This document shows, in pieces, positions 37,494 through 48,000 of a stretch of 64,000 nt of DNA. Origin of the DNA: Acidianus sp. HS-5 (lineage in GTDB: Archaea > Thermoproteota > Thermoprotei_A > Sulfolobales > Sulfolobaceae); the NCBI RefSeq assembly GCF_021655615.1, contig NZ_AP025245.1, forward strand, positions 248,001-312,000, given 5' to 3'. Position 1 is the stretch's first letter; each line of letters starts with the position of its first letter. The notes under the pieces are model-generated. The model searched no databases, was not told where the DNA came from, and saw only the letters and a program-made list of their open reading frames with translations. Position numbers and translations under genes: made by a program.

Positions 37494-38004
37494 AAGGTAT
37501 ATAGTTGAAGGAAAATTTGATAAATTAATTCTTGAAAAAATAGGGATAAACGGGAGTGAGATACAATCAGCAAATGGGAAAGAGAACGTTTTAAGACTAT
37601 TTAGATTAGGTAATTCAGGGTGTTATATTATTGACGGTAACGAGGAAGGATATAATAAAATAGTCGAAGGCTTTGATGGTAATAAAGATCCTCCAATACT
37701 AGCTATAGGTAATAAGAAGTTAATAATACTTGGAGACCCTAGCGACGATTTTAAAGGAAGTATGGAGTCCCTATTATTAAAATTGATTGAATGTGACGAA
37801 AAAGTACGCAATTTTCTCCATGGTATTAATCTAAATAAGTCACAAAGAGATAAGGTTAAGCTGGTACTTTTAACTTTTCTAAAAACTTCTGACTATGAAA
37901 TCTTCTTTTCTGTTGAGCGGTTTGCTTCAAAAGTAGTAGAAATAATTGGAAAGGATAAAATAAGAGATGAACTAAAAAAGTTAAAGATAGTCGACCCGAC
38001 ATAG
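37486..38004 (+). CDS. TOPRIM-like protein paired with the upstream ATPase
   Basis: The 172-residue protein starts ERYIVEGKFDKLILEKIG, where the VEGxxD at residues 7-11 matches the first TOPRIM glutamate. A strand-acidic segment GCYIIDGNEEGYN (D50) sits at the position of the second acidic cluster. GSMESLLLKLIE near residue 91 resembles the late glutamate region of DUF3226/DUF4435-type TOPRIM proteins. The start overlaps the ATPase stop, so the pair is coupled. TOPRIM partners of such ATPases cut DNA or RNA in phage defence. Missing or altered acidic residues cannot be judged without a structure, so the nuclease role is tentative. Confidence 0.65.
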   Translation: MCERYIVEGKFDKLILEKIGINGSEIQSANGKENVLRLFRLGNSGCYIIDGNEEGYNKIVEGFDGNKDPPILAIGNKKLIILGDPSDDFKGSMESLLLKLIECDEKVRNFLHGINLNKSQRDKVKLVLLTFLKTSDYEIFFSVERFASKVVEIIGKDKIRDELKKLKIVDPT

Positions 38005-38052
38005 AACTTTCCTATGTTCTGAGGCTCTAATGAGTGAATATGAGCACAAATT

Positions 38053-39157
38053 AGCAGTTTATGTTTTTCTCTTCCGTTTGAACAGTTTCTTTATGCCTCC
38101 AACTTTTTGGTAAATATTTTTTATCAACCTCGCTAACCTCTTTGCTCCCAGCTTTAGCCCTGCGGTGTACTTGAAGGTGAGGACTAGGAGGAGGGCTAGT
38201 GCCTTAAGCGTTATGAAGTCCGTGTTCCTCACCCAGGTGAGGAAAGAGCCCTTCTCGAGCCCCAAAGCTTTTAACTCCCTGATTAAGACCTCGATGTCCC
38301 ACCTGCGGTTATGATGTCCTCTGGGGTGTCGTTGTGGAGAAGAAGTACCTCCTCCCGTAACCTTTATAGTCGTCTATGACGAGTAATTTTATGAGTGTAC
38401 TAAGCCACTTGGTACACCCACTGGGGAACAAGCTTAAACGCACAAGCTCGCCGCCCTCGACTACCCGTGCGTTAGACTTAAGTCCCCCACAGTATTTGGC
38501 AGTAACGTCTTGGAGTTAACATACCAAGAGTCTACGCCAACAACGTTTAGGCCGTCGAGGTGAGGTAATAGCCCTAAGTATATCTCTATCTTCGTCTTGA
38601 ACTCTACCTTTTCTCCCCTCCTTTTGAGTTCTTCCTCGACCTTCCTCGGGACGTATGGTGTGACGCTGATTATGTACACCTCGTTGGTAACTATGTCTTT
38701 TACTGTTGCTATGAGTATTGCTGGCTCGTACTTCTTGTGTCCTTTGCAGTAGTAGAGTTGTGCTCCGTTCCTTGATGTTGGCATTGCGTAAAGTTTGTGG
38801 TCGTGCGTGTCGTCTATTATGAGTAAGAGTGGGTGGTCCTTGACGATCATCTTGACTGTGCCGGTTAGCCTGGCATTCGCTATTTCGTCTAGTTTCTTTA
38901 GTACCGTCTCGTAGTCCATGCCCACTTGTTGTGCTATCTCCGTAACTCCTCCTCCAAATGTCGCTCCGAGGAGGAGCTTCGGTGCAATATCTCTCCTAAT
39001 GCCGGGGAGCGAGACCGTTACCACGTTGAACGCGTCATCCAAGGCATTATAGTACTCCTCCATTAGGGGGTCTTTGGTCATACCAAATTTTAGGGCCATA
39101 ATTCTAAAAAGTTTTTATGGGCACCTAGAACTGCTAGGATTTTCCGATAAACGCTAT
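38053..39157 (-). mobile_element. ISH3-like element, nearly full length, transposase broken
   Basis: Read leftwards from the AGCGTTTATCGGAAAATCC end at 39157, the transposase begins MALKFGMTKDPLMEEYYNAL (39099), contains LLIIDDTHDHKLYAMPTSRNG (first catalytic aspartate) and GLNVVGVDSWYV (second), and runs to 38461. A second frame (38265-38059) carries WVRNTDFITLKALA and the GIKKLFKRKRK C-terminus. Between them frames shift several times. The far end reads AGCAGTTTATG at 38053, matching the other copies. Total length is 1105 bases. It separates the ATPase/TOPRIM pair from the DUF3800 gene. Confidence 0.75.
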
Positions 39158-39390
39158 CCGTGCTAAATTTTTGCAGTTCTCTCCTCATCTAAGCTCTTAA
39201 GAATCTTCTTTGCTTAATTTGATCTATTTTTGCCATAATTTTCAATAGAAACTGAATAACTCAGATCAATTTTTAATCCATGTATATCTAACTTCCTAAA
39301 ATATATCAGTATAATTAATTTTAACAAAAGAGATTGTATTACCTCTAAGTATATAATATCACTTTTAAATGTGACGCCAAATATTAATAT

Positions 39391-40188
39391 ATGTTGCTTG
39401 CGTTCATTGACGAAAACGGTAAACCGACGTTTAAAGAGGTTAACAAGCAAGGGAGACCATTACCATTTTTAGTAACTTCCACAATAGTTAGAGATACAGA
39501 ACTGAGTGTCATAAAAAATAGAATATCGTGCTTGAAGGCAAAGTACGGAATACCTAACGTAGAAGTTCACGCTAGTGACTTATTTCATCCCAGAAATAAT
39601 TTTCCTTTAACGGAACAGCAGATAAGGAATTTTGCAGAGGAGTTTGCAGAGATAATAAGAGACCTAAACATAACAATAATTTCTAGCGTAGTTTTGAAAG
39701 AATATAAAAACACTTCTAAACCGATAAAGTCTACCGATGATAAGAAATTGAGGAAAGATGTAATACTTATAGGGTATAGGCTATTATTCGAGAGGATAAT
39801 AAGGTTTGCAGATAAGAATTATCCTAACGAATGGGTTCTATTTATCCATGACCAAATAAGCGTAAATAAGGACAGCCAGCTCTCGATGGAACAGAGGGAA
39901 ATTATTGAAACTATGAATAACGAGTTAAGTAATAATCCTTACATTAGGAGGTCTTCAATAGTAGATAGAGTATTTAAACCTATATACTTTGCCAATTCTT
40001 CGCAGTATGAGGCTTTGCAAATTTCTGACTTTGCAGGATATATCATAAGGAAACACGTGGTTGGTGATAAGGGGAATAAGTTTAACTACGAGAAACTGTT
40101 CGAAATAATCTCTAGTAAGTTGGATAGAAATCCAAAAAACGGGAGAATAGAAGGATGGGGCATTAAATCATGGACTTATTATGCTTAA
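39391..40188 (+). CDS. DUF3800-family protein
   Basis: The 265-residue protein has the DUF3800 layout: an N-terminal LLAFIDENGKP in place of the usual FIDESG, a VEVHASDLF segment, FIHDQISVN, and a late EALQISDFAGYIIRKH. The family has an RNase H-like fold with conserved acidic residues and is seen among mobile elements and defence islands. Its activity is not established. The ATG lies about 25 bases after a TTTTAAATG box, fitting a leaderless message. A long hairpin follows the stop. It may once have been adjacent to the ATPase/TOPRIM pair before the ISH3-like insertion. Confidence 0.75.
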   Translation: MLLAFIDENGKPTFKEVNKQGRPLPFLVTSTIVRDTELSVIKNRISCLKAKYGIPNVEVHASDLFHPRNNFPLTEQQIRNFAEEFAEIIRDLNITIISSVVLKEYKNTSKPIKSTDDKKLRKDVILIGYRLLFERIIRFADKNYPNEWVLFIHDQISVNKDSQLSMEQREIIETMNNELSNNPYIRRSSIVDRVFKPIYFANSSQYEALQISDFAGYIIRKHVVGDKGNKFNYEKLFEIISSKLDRNPKNGRIEGWGIKSWTYYA

Positions 40189-40193
40189 TGATC

Positions 40194-40225
40194 AGGGACA
40201 CGTGGCCGCTACGCCAGGTGTCCCT
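40194..40225. terminator. strong hairpin after the DUF3800 gene
   Basis: AGGGACAC pairs with GTGTCCCT, and inside it TGGC pairs with GCCA, giving a stem of about 12 pairs with one mismatch around a short loop. It begins 6 bases after the stop codon. A second small hairpin (GAGCGCTACGCTC, 40232-40244) follows. Archaeal termination usually relies on T-runs, which are absent here, so a role in transcript stability or as an element end is equally possible. Confidence 0.4.
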
Positions 40226-41216
40226 TCATATGAGCGCTACGCTCTCTAAATTATATTCTAACTTAGACTAAATTTTAAGTTTTTCCAGAATAGATACCTT
40301 AATAAAATCCTCTATGTTCCAGACGAGCATATAACATCTTCAAAAATTTTTGACTAAACGCTAAATATTTATTTCTACTTCAAGCGCATTTTCCTTATTA
40401 CCTATGCGATAATAAGGTCAGAAAATATTGGATAGTAGTTACCAAGTAATAGGCTATATGGTTAGATATAGTAACCTGAAAGTCCTTGTAAGTCAATTAG
40501 CAACTTAAAATCTCGATTAAGGGAAAGTGAGAAAATTTAAGTCTTCATTCTTTTCGCGGTTAGTAATCTCCAGTATTATAATTCGCTTTTTAAAGGTTAA
40601 GGCTTTGAGATCTTTCTTATTCATCTTCTCATATACAGTCTTAATCACCTCACTGAATGCTCTTAATCTTAATTTAATGAGAAATTACTCGATAGTGTAT
40701 TAAGATACAGTGACACTTCCCGCAAAAAACTCCTCACTATGTGGTGAAACTGTACTGATTTGAACTGTTGCTTTGACTAATAAAACCCTAGTACAGAAAT
40801 TTTTAAGTGAGACGTCAATATCACAAATAGCTTGTGTATCTAGAAGATTTTATCAATCACATTGTAGAAATTGTGCATATTTTCGCATATCTCCTTAATA
40901 GGCTGATATATTTCATTTTGGTTAGGCTCTCTATCGTACTTGGGCTGGTCGACTCCAATATAGCTTAAGTGTGTAGTTGTAAGACTTAATCTTATTTTTA
41001 ATTATCTTCAATATTACTACGTAGTATGCAATAATAAGTCTAAATAACACTTTGCTAATTCTATATTAAAGTTTATTAAGGATTATTTCTTAATACAAAT
41101 TTATGAGTTATAAGATATTGAAACATAAGGAAAAGTTTATCATTATTCAATCAACTTTATTGATTATTACTAATGCTCAAGATAGGATTCGCTGTTAAAC
41201 TGTAAGGGGGGACAAC
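40226..41216. other. long intergenic region with decayed minus-strand coding traces
   Basis: Nearly 1 kb contains no intact gene. On the minus strand two open stretches remain: about 40530-40680, reading VIKTVYEKMNKKDLKALTF, and about 40850-41010, reading DQPKYDREPNQNEIYQPIK and ending FYNVIDKIF. Neither has a start codon. They look like parts of one former gene of unknown family. Confidence 0.4.
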
Positions 41217-42293
41217 ATGAACTTGAATGCTACTAATAACTTATACTTAGATTGTGCCAGCCTATTCTTAAGTCAGAGTAAGAGAGATCTTGAAGTGACG
41301 AAAAAGATCTACACTGATAATTATATTGAGCATTATGTATTTCTATTACAACAGAGTAACGAAAAATTGCATAAGGCATTCGTATGTATATTACAATACA
41401 TATTACAGGATATACCTCTAACTATTGGAAAATGCTTAGAGGAAAAATTAAGGAAGACTAATTCTCCGTACTATCCGCTGGTAGTTGCAATAGTAAATCA
41501 CTTGGAAAGTCTGAAGATGCGAGATTCTGGCAGTCTTGAAAACTATCTTAAAAGTCGTTATTCGCATAATGTAGTAAAAGGATTTTATAATGAAATTGAA
41601 CAGTTTCTTATCCAGTTTAAATATTTTAAGGACGTATTAATCTCTACAATAAGGACACTTTTACCTCCAGCAGTAGGGCTTTCGTCAAATATAATAGAAT
41701 TATACAGGAAAACGGTATATAGAGAAAAGGAAGATATAGAAGAATTAATTAAAGATAAAAATTTGGATAAAAATTATTTAATTAATTCAATATTGCTGTT
41801 TACAGTTGTATTGGAAAGTAAAGATATAGAAGAATTGAAAGAGAAGATGATAGAGATGGCAGTAGAATATTTGGAACCAGTAAAAGATTTACTTAAGGAG
41901 TTTTTCCCAGAGTTTCCTAATCCTAACGAGTTTGCTAAATACATTGCATCTATTAGTGTATCTTTTCTCAAAATTTATCTACAATATAAACTAATGATTT
42001 TCATAAACCTGGTATTAGCAAAATATGCCGAGGTTTCTAGATATCCTAATTTATCTAAAGGAAAATTGCCCAGTGAAATAATTCAGCAAGATATGCAAAA
42101 TAATCTAGATATCTTAATAAAAGCTACAGATATCTTATCAAATTTTATAGACAATGTATTGAATAATATGATAAAAATACACAATGATCTAATATCTAAT
42201 GATGTACTGTGCAAAAAAAAAAAAACAAGGCTTAAGTTTATCTACACTAATAAAAGAATTAGGAAAACAACAGAGTTTAATAATTATTGCTAA
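41217..42293 (+). CDS. HEPN-domain protein with large insertion, C-terminus shifted at an A-run
   Basis: The 358-residue protein begins as a HEPN protein: LDCASLFLSQSKRDLEVTKK, then YVFLLQQSNEKLHKAF, then RYSHNVVKGFYNEI. The later HEPN signature, KYAEVSRYPNLS (about residues 269-280) followed by a long helix, comes only after about 130 extra residues, partly hydrophobic. HEPN proteins are often RNases or toxins of the MNT/HEPN type. A G-rich stretch precedes the ATG. The last 24 residues follow a run of 13 adenines (42213-42225). In the next frame the sequence continues in sense to 42356 (LSTLIKELGKQQSLIIIANS). A paralogue is at 58610-59725. Confidence 0.75.
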   Translation: MNLNATNNLYLDCASLFLSQSKRDLEVTKKIYTDNYIEHYVFLLQQSNEKLHKAFVCILQYILQDIPLTIGKCLEEKLRKTNSPYYPLVVAIVNHLESLKMRDSGSLENYLKSRYSHNVVKGFYNEIEQFLIQFKYFKDVLISTIRTLLPPAVGLSSNIIELYRKTVYREKEDIEELIKDKNLDKNYLINSILLFTVVLESKDIEELKEKMIEMAVEYLEPVKDLLKEFFPEFPNPNEFAKYIASISVSFLKIYLQYKLMIFINLVLAKYAEVSRYPNLSKGKLPSEIIQQDMQNNLDILIKATDILSNFIDNVLNNMIKIHNDLISNDVLCKKKKTRLKFIYTNKRIRKTTEFNNYC

Positions 42294-42624
42294 TTCTGTA
42301 ATTGAAGGGGTTATTGAATCGTTAAAGAATATGCAGAATGCTAAAGTAACAAAATAATACATTTTGAACCGGAATTCGTATTAATATGTACAAAATTATT
42401 AATATTAAGAAATTATCATATTCCATTGTTACTTTTGTAGAATAATTATCTTCCTTTAGTTATAATAGAGCATTCATTGGAAACTAATGCTCAACATAAT
42501 CAAGGGGCGATTCACGGATCCATTGCCAATTGGAATAACGTACAATTATGGGAGAAATTTTCAATCAAATTATCCTACGAACTAAACGTTTTAGACAGGT
42601 GTAATAACATTATTTTCTCTTAAA

Positions 42625-42679
42625 CTTTAGAAATAAAGCGAATCTGCAATGAAAACCTGAATTGCCCAATTAAGAATAG
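42625..42679. repeat. duplicated upstream region, copy 1 (copy 2 at 43326-43377)
   Basis: A block of about 55 bases, with AAAACCTGAATTGCCCAATT at its core, precedes the small membrane gene at 42717. A related block, TAGAAACCTGAATGGCCCTA in its core, lies at 43326-43377 before the second membrane gene. The order of matches is preserved over the full length. A shared regulatory element or a former gene duplication explains it. Confidence 0.5.
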
Positions 42680-42716
42680 TAAGGTTTTTATTTTAAAACA
42701 ACATTAATGATTTGAA

Positions 42717-43076
42717 ATGGATAAAAATGATATGTTAGATGTCAGTAATGGAAATAATATGTTAAGTATTTTCAATATGATAATATCAGCTTCTATGACA
42801 GCTGTAATTAATATGATCATAGTAATTTTGAAGTATCTAGTAATTTATAGCATAGTCTATGCAGGCTCGTCTTTAAATATTTTATCGTTATCCGAGATAG
42901 TTGAAAATCTAATTGCTTTACTAATTAATATTTTACTTGCTTTCCTTTCAGTAATTCCAGCGATTAAGCTAATACGTTGGTTAAATCAAGAAGTGTACCT
43001 ATATGATTACCGCAAGTACACAGCAATTAGTTTAATTATAGCTATATTTATACAATTAGTCTTTCATGCATTTTGA
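42717..43076 (+). CDS. small membrane protein
   Basis: The 119-residue protein has three hydrophobic helices: MIISASMTAVINMIIVILKY (residues about 21-40 and extending to 52), LIALLINILLAFLSVIPAIKL, and YTAISLIIAIFIQLVFHAF at the C-terminus. Between the last two is a short loop with WLNQEVYLYDYRK. The N-terminus is acidic and asparagine-rich. No family recognised. It follows the HEPN gene by 360 bases, with a TATA-like stretch (TTTTTATTTTAAAAC) about 25 bases before the ATG. It shares an upstream block with the next membrane gene and may be co-regulated with it. Confidence 0.6.
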   Translation: MDKNDMLDVSNGNNMLSIFNMIISASMTAVINMIIVILKYLVIYSIVYAGSSLNILSLSEIVENLIALLINILLAFLSVIPAIKLIRWLNQEVYLYDYRKYTAISLIIAIFIQLVFHAF

Positions 43077-43540
43077 CAGCGCTAATCATTTTTTGATATT
43101 ATCTTATTTTTATGTTATATATCATTCTTCTTATTAGATATATAATATAAATAATTTTAATATAATATATGGTTAAGATATTAATGTTGTCAAACTTCTC
43201 AAGTTAGGACAATACACTGCTCTATTACGAATTGTAATTTATGAACAATATAAGTATAAAAGTATTAACAGGATAAAGTATGAAGTCCCTTTATGGATCG
43301 TTATTATCCAATTAAATTAGTTATAGTTTTTGAAATATAATGAATTTACAATAGAAACCTGAATGGCCCTATTCACTTTTAAAGATAAATATTTTCACGA
43401 TTATCTATAAAAAATGAAATACGGACAATCTTTCGATAAGAGCCCTGTGAACTTGCTGCATTCTAAAAAGTATAAGTAAATTAAAATAATGAAGAAATAT
43501 TATTTAAATATTATAAGTGATCTTAGAGAGGTCTGGAAAT
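43077..43540. other. intergenic region with repeat copy 2 and a possible leader
   Basis: About 460 bases contain the second copy of the 55-base block (43326-43377). An ATG at 43489 opens a frame that overlaps the next gene in another phase. A TATA-like box (AAGTATAAGTAAATTAAAATA) just before it suggests that transcription starts near 43489, leaving a leader of about 50 bases that carries a GAGAGGT ribosome-binding site for the gene at 43541. Confidence 0.45.
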
Positions 43541-44389
43541 ATGTCAAAGAAAGACTCAATATACATTTCGAGAATTTGCTTTTTAGCCGTTGTATTGCTT
43601 ATATCACATCTTTTGGCTCATTATTTTGCAATAAAAAGCTTCTATTTAATATATCAACATCTACAAGAATTAGGGAACAAAGCATTATTAGAAAGTTATA
43701 TTCAAGCTGTAAATGAAGTCCCATTAAATACTTTCCCTAGTTATCCTTCGATGCCCATATATTTTATCATAGTTTTAATAGCCGGTATAAGTTTAGTAGG
43801 ATTATTTCTTGTAATAAATAAAATTCTTAATTTATTAATATTTAAAGTAATATCTAAAATATTTAAAAAAATAAATAGGATAAAATTCGAAAATAACGTG
43901 ATAGATTTAGTATCAATAATATTTTTCTATCTATTAGTATATTTCATATTCGCGTTCGAAATTACAAAAGACATGTTAGTTTACTGGCCTGATTATATAC
44001 TATTATTTACTGAGTTAATTTTAATATCAATTAATTTTTTTATGAAAAGGCTTGAAATTGATGTGAATAACTGTTCATTAAATTCACAGCAAATAGAATA
44101 CTTTCAACAGTTTATAGGTAGACTTTTATCTTTATTTACGCAAGGTATTTTTACAGTCTCAATAGCAGCATTAGTATATATTGTACTCTATTATTTTTAT
44201 TCTTTTCCAACAGAAGTTAGGAAATATCCTGAATTCTTTGAAAGTATTGACGTGGCAATAATTCTGGGAGGTGTATATATAGCAGTACTGATTCGGAACT
44301 TATATAGATTAGCAAGGCTAGAGTATAATATAATTTCACGATCTCCGGAAAATCGTAAAAAAACTGAAAATTCCTCTAATTTGAAATAA
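43541..44389 (+). CDS. multi-membrane protein of unknown function
   Basis: From the ATG at 43541 the protein has 282 residues and about six hydrophobic helices: ICFLAVVLLISHLLAHYFA, YFIIVLIAGISLVGLFLVI, VIDLVSIIFFYLLVYFIFA, YILLFTELILISINFF, and two more around residues 205-225 and 240-260. The C-terminus is charged (SRSPENRKKTENSSN). An upstream in-frame GTG (43517) exists, but the ATG has a GAGAGGT ribosome-binding site 8 bases before it, so it was chosen. No family recognised. It follows the HEPN gene and small membrane gene in the same direction. Confidence 0.6.
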   Translation: MSKKDSIYISRICFLAVVLLISHLLAHYFAIKSFYLIYQHLQELGNKALLESYIQAVNEVPLNTFPSYPSMPIYFIIVLIAGISLVGLFLVINKILNLLIFKVISKIFKKINRIKFENNVIDLVSIIFFYLLVYFIFAFEITKDMLVYWPDYILLFTELILISINFFMKRLEIDVNNCSLNSQQIEYFQQFIGRLLSLFTQGIFTVSIAALVYIVLYYFYSFPTEVRKYPEFFESIDVAIILGGVYIAVLIRNLYRLARLEYNIISRSPENRKKTENSSNLK

Positions 44390-44454
44390 GGAATATTAGT
44401 TCTACAACTCGGCGATTTAAATCTCTTATATAGGTTAGCACGATCTACGCTCTA

Positions 44455-44483
44455 GGTCAGATCCGTTTTACTCAGATCTGACC
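44455..44483. other. inverted repeat downstream of the membrane gene
   Basis: GGTCAGATC and GATCTGACC form a perfect stem of 9 bases around an 11-base spacer, about 65 bases after the membrane-protein stop codon. It could be an operator or a transcript end. There is no T-run after it. Confidence 0.35.
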
Positions 44484-44539
44484 AATATGTTTTATATAAG
44501 GTAGTGTGGTGTGTTTAGTGAAGTCTTATGAGTACAAGT

Positions 44540-44785
44540 GATCCTTCCCCAATTCGCCACGTGGGTTGAAAGAGCCTATGTAGTAATTAATGCTATGCTT
44601 GAAGATTGGCAGGGAGATTTGTTTCTCGGCACATGCTCGCCTTTTATGAAGAAAGCATTAGATCCAGTGGTAAATCATTGAATTTAGGACGGGATATAGA
44701 TGAGTTAATTGACATAGCTCTAGATGTTCTAAAGGATAGCAAAATTAATTACGAGAATAACGTAAGATTAAAGATACAAACTTGA
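44540..44785 (+). pseudogene. frameshifted small gene remnant
   Basis: Two frames join into one sensible protein. The first reads WVERAYVVINAMLEDWQGDL; the second, from an ATG at 44633, reads MLAFYEESIRSSGKSLNLG and goes on DIDELIDIALDVLKDSK to a stop at 44783. Codon use in both looks coding. No family recognised. The 50-residue second part could be made alone, but a shift near 44630 in a longer gene is more likely. Confidence 0.35.
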
Positions 44786-44889
44786 TTATCTAATACACGT
44801 CGTATCATAATATTAGTTAGACTATTTCGAATAAATTTTTGTTATTGAAAAATTCTAATTTTTTGGTGATAAACTTTTAGCTTAATATA

Positions 44890-45074
44890 GTGAGTGAAAA
44901 GTTAAAGATAAGATACTAAATGTATTAGATTTAGCAATCCTATTAACGATACTAGATGAACTCACACGTAATTTAGTAATATACGTCCTGCACATAATGT
45001 ATCATATCCTCTTCCTATACCATGTCTACAATAATGGGAGCATAACTATAATATTCGTAATCCTTCGCTCTTGA
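44890..45074 (+). pseudogene. possible small membrane protein, shifted after its start
   Basis: A GTG at 44890, about 20 bases after an AT-rich box, opens MSEKLK-like codons and is interrupted by a stop. One frame over, a sequence of about 55 residues runs to 45074: KILNVLDLAILLTILDELT, then VIYVLHIMYHILFLYHV. It is strongly hydrophobic and would make one or two membrane helices. It is convergent with the giant ATPase gene. Tentative. Confidence 0.3.
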
Positions 45075-45099
45075 GGACAATTTTAGTATTCAAATTCAA

Positions 45100-48000
45100 T
45101 TAGAGAAACCAATAAATTGCCAATTTGACTAATGTATCTTTAAATTTCTTCTCATCATTTGCCTTAGATACTTCAACTAGAAGCTCAGCTCCTTTTCCGT
45201 TCATATACTCCGCTAAACATTCCGCCAACTCCCTCGAGCCTTCGAGATTAAAGAATAGTGTACTCAAATACAAAAGGGCGATATTCCCTGGTTTAGTATC
45301 AATAAGTCTGTAAATCAGATATGATATGTCTGAACAATTGAGCCCTATAGGCCACTTCATTAGACCTCTAAATACTTCAATTATAGCCCTGCGAGATATA
45401 GGTTTTTCAGCAATATTTATTAAAATCTTATCAATTTCAATTAATCTCTCGAAAGATAGTATTTCATTAGATACTATCTTAGCGTACTCCCTAATCTCGT
45501 CAAGAAATTTCTCTCTTGTGAGTAAGGAAAGTAGAGAATATAATCCCAGCAAAGGTGAGCTGTACATATCTAATAAAGAATCTCTTAGAATATAGTCATC
45601 ACCAATTATTTTCGATGCTTCATCAAGTCTACCCAAATAGGCCGAAGATATTAAGTATTCTCTTATAATCAGTTCAAGAGCATTCATTCCAATTAGTATT
45701 GAATAATTTAAGGCTTCTTCCGAATCTTTAAAAATCTTTTCGATTGACTCTCTTAAATTTTTTCCTAGAACGGCGTTAAGCACATCACGTTTTAGCAAGA
45801 CTGAGAAGTACTCGTTTGCATACTTATCCTTTGCTATTTCTTCTCCTCCTGATACGTTTATGATTGAATGATAGGCTGCATCTATATAGTCACGTTCTCT
45901 CTTAATATCTTCATGTAATTCATGATAATAACGGGCTAAAGCGCTATACGCAACATACTTTGCTTTTTCTTTTAATACGTTCTGTCTCATATCTATTCCC
46001 ATACTCTTAAACCAACCTAACACTTTATTCCAGGTTTTTGTATTTTCTATACGTTTTTCTAAGGCTTTGAGAGTCTCTTCTAATTCTCTTAACTCATTAA
46101 TAAATTCTTTTTTAAGATAAAAAATCATTAACCGGTTGGCTAGCTCAATCTGATTATAAAGAAGTATATCATCGTTTTGATTTAGGAGATTTTTTGCTTC
46201 TTTCACAATAGGTTCATCAATTTGTTCTTGCAAATATGTATATAATATTAATAAAGCACCAATTATGTTCATTACGTAGATTGCTTTCAGTCTATTATCT
46301 TTTATATTCTCCCTAAAATCATAACTAACCTCAAGTAGTACCTTTAGAAATTTACTCGATATTTCTGAAAGTTTCATTACACCGATATTGCCAAATATAA
46401 CAGAAAGGTTTAAAATCGATTTATCTGTGAGAGACTTATTTTTCACTAAAAAATATAGAAATACGTTATCAACTGTATTAATAAAATAATTCGGATTTTT
46501 AGATTGAAGATCTCTAATAATTTCTATGATATTCTCCTTGCAGTCGTCTGAAAGTTCTTCTGGAATGGATAGTAGATACAGTGCTGCACCAGCTGCTACC
46601 TCTGGGATTTTCACCTCTTGACTCACTTCAGCCAGTTTAAGGTATTCACACCAGCTGCTGTTAACGACATTTATATATCCGTTATCACTCTTGTACTCAT
46701 TGAATAAGCCATTTATGAATAGTGGAAATCCATGAACGGCAAGCCTTATGCTAACTGGAGCTTCACGGTCTTCAGCGAAGATATACTCTTTTAATTTATC
46801 ACTGGCCTCATCAAACAAATCAGCAGCTGAGACTCGGAGGGCAGACTTATAGGCCAGTCTAAGTAATAGTTCCAAAGTAGGTTTATCAATCTTCTGCTCT
46901 CCCCCCAGTAGTTTGTCTCTGAGGAACTCCCTAATAACTGCATAAAGTATAGTTCTAATGACGATTTCATAAAGTATAGTTCTAATGGTAGTTTCGTACT
47001 CGTTGAAAGCATTATCATTCCCTGATACCCACCCCTTAAGGACTTTATAAAAGTCTTGAGTAGCTTGAGTCCATAATCCCTTATCATAGCTGATAGAAGC
47101 TTTAACTATATCAAGGTCAGAATCGTCAACCCCACCTTTTTTCAGTTCTGTCAAGTAGTCCTCTATGCTCTCGTCAGTACTTTTTATTATCTCCTTCAGT
47201 TTTTCATTTTCTGAAAAGTACTCCTTTAATACTTCCGTGTTGTTTATGAGATCCTTTAAGTGCTCCTTAAGTGCCTCTTCAACCAGTTCTTCCTTCTTAC
47301 TTGCAATCCACGGGGCAACTTTCGTCGAGTAATAATCGTCAGAGTGTACGTTCAACCATTTAGGCAACTTCTCTGATACTCTAACCGGTACCTCACCCAA
47401 AAAGACGTGGATCATTAACGGAATGGCGTACTGCTTTCTACATTCCGTCACATTATTAGGATATATGTTGCTGGGACAGAATAATTCATTAATATATATC
47501 TTCAAAAAGCCTATCGGATCACCCTTACTTTGCTCCAATATTTCCCGCACGTCTTCGTACTTACACCCTTTATCCCTTAGCAGTAAGCCAGCATATTTGG
47601 CTACTAGAGTATAACCACCGTTGTAATTATTGAATATTAACTCAACAATATCGCTTACGTCCTTGCACCCGCTGAAGCTCTCTACAATCCCTTTAATGAA
47701 TTCCTTGTAGTGCAAGTCCACGTTGACCTGGGGGAGACTATTTATAACCTCCTCGAGTCTAAATTTTTTAAGTGTCCTTCTATCCTCATATTCAATTTTT
47801 AATATATCGTCAGGGATAACGACAATCACGTAGGTGTTTTCGGAATTTTTTACTAGCTTCCTTAAATTCTCAATAATGTCTTTTAATTCTACTATATCTA
47901 ATTCCTTACCTGCTGGTGCCAAAGGAGTATACATCTCATACGGGTAGAAATCGTAGAAGAAGAGTACTTTATCACCCTTAACGTTAAAGTCTGAGGGGTT

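Noticed and set aside
39214..39450. 78-codon minus-strand frame upstream of the DUF3800 gene
   Set aside because: It runs through the promoter region and start of the DUF3800 gene and has low-complexity composition.
43489..43716. 75-codon frame starting at 43489
   Set aside because: It overlaps the membrane protein gene in another phase and loses coding character after 25 codons. At most it is a short leader peptide.
44530..44575. A GTGGGTTGAAAG stretch that recalls the end of Sulfolobus CRISPR repeats
   Set aside because: It occurs once, with no repeat-spacer periodicity and no cas genes.
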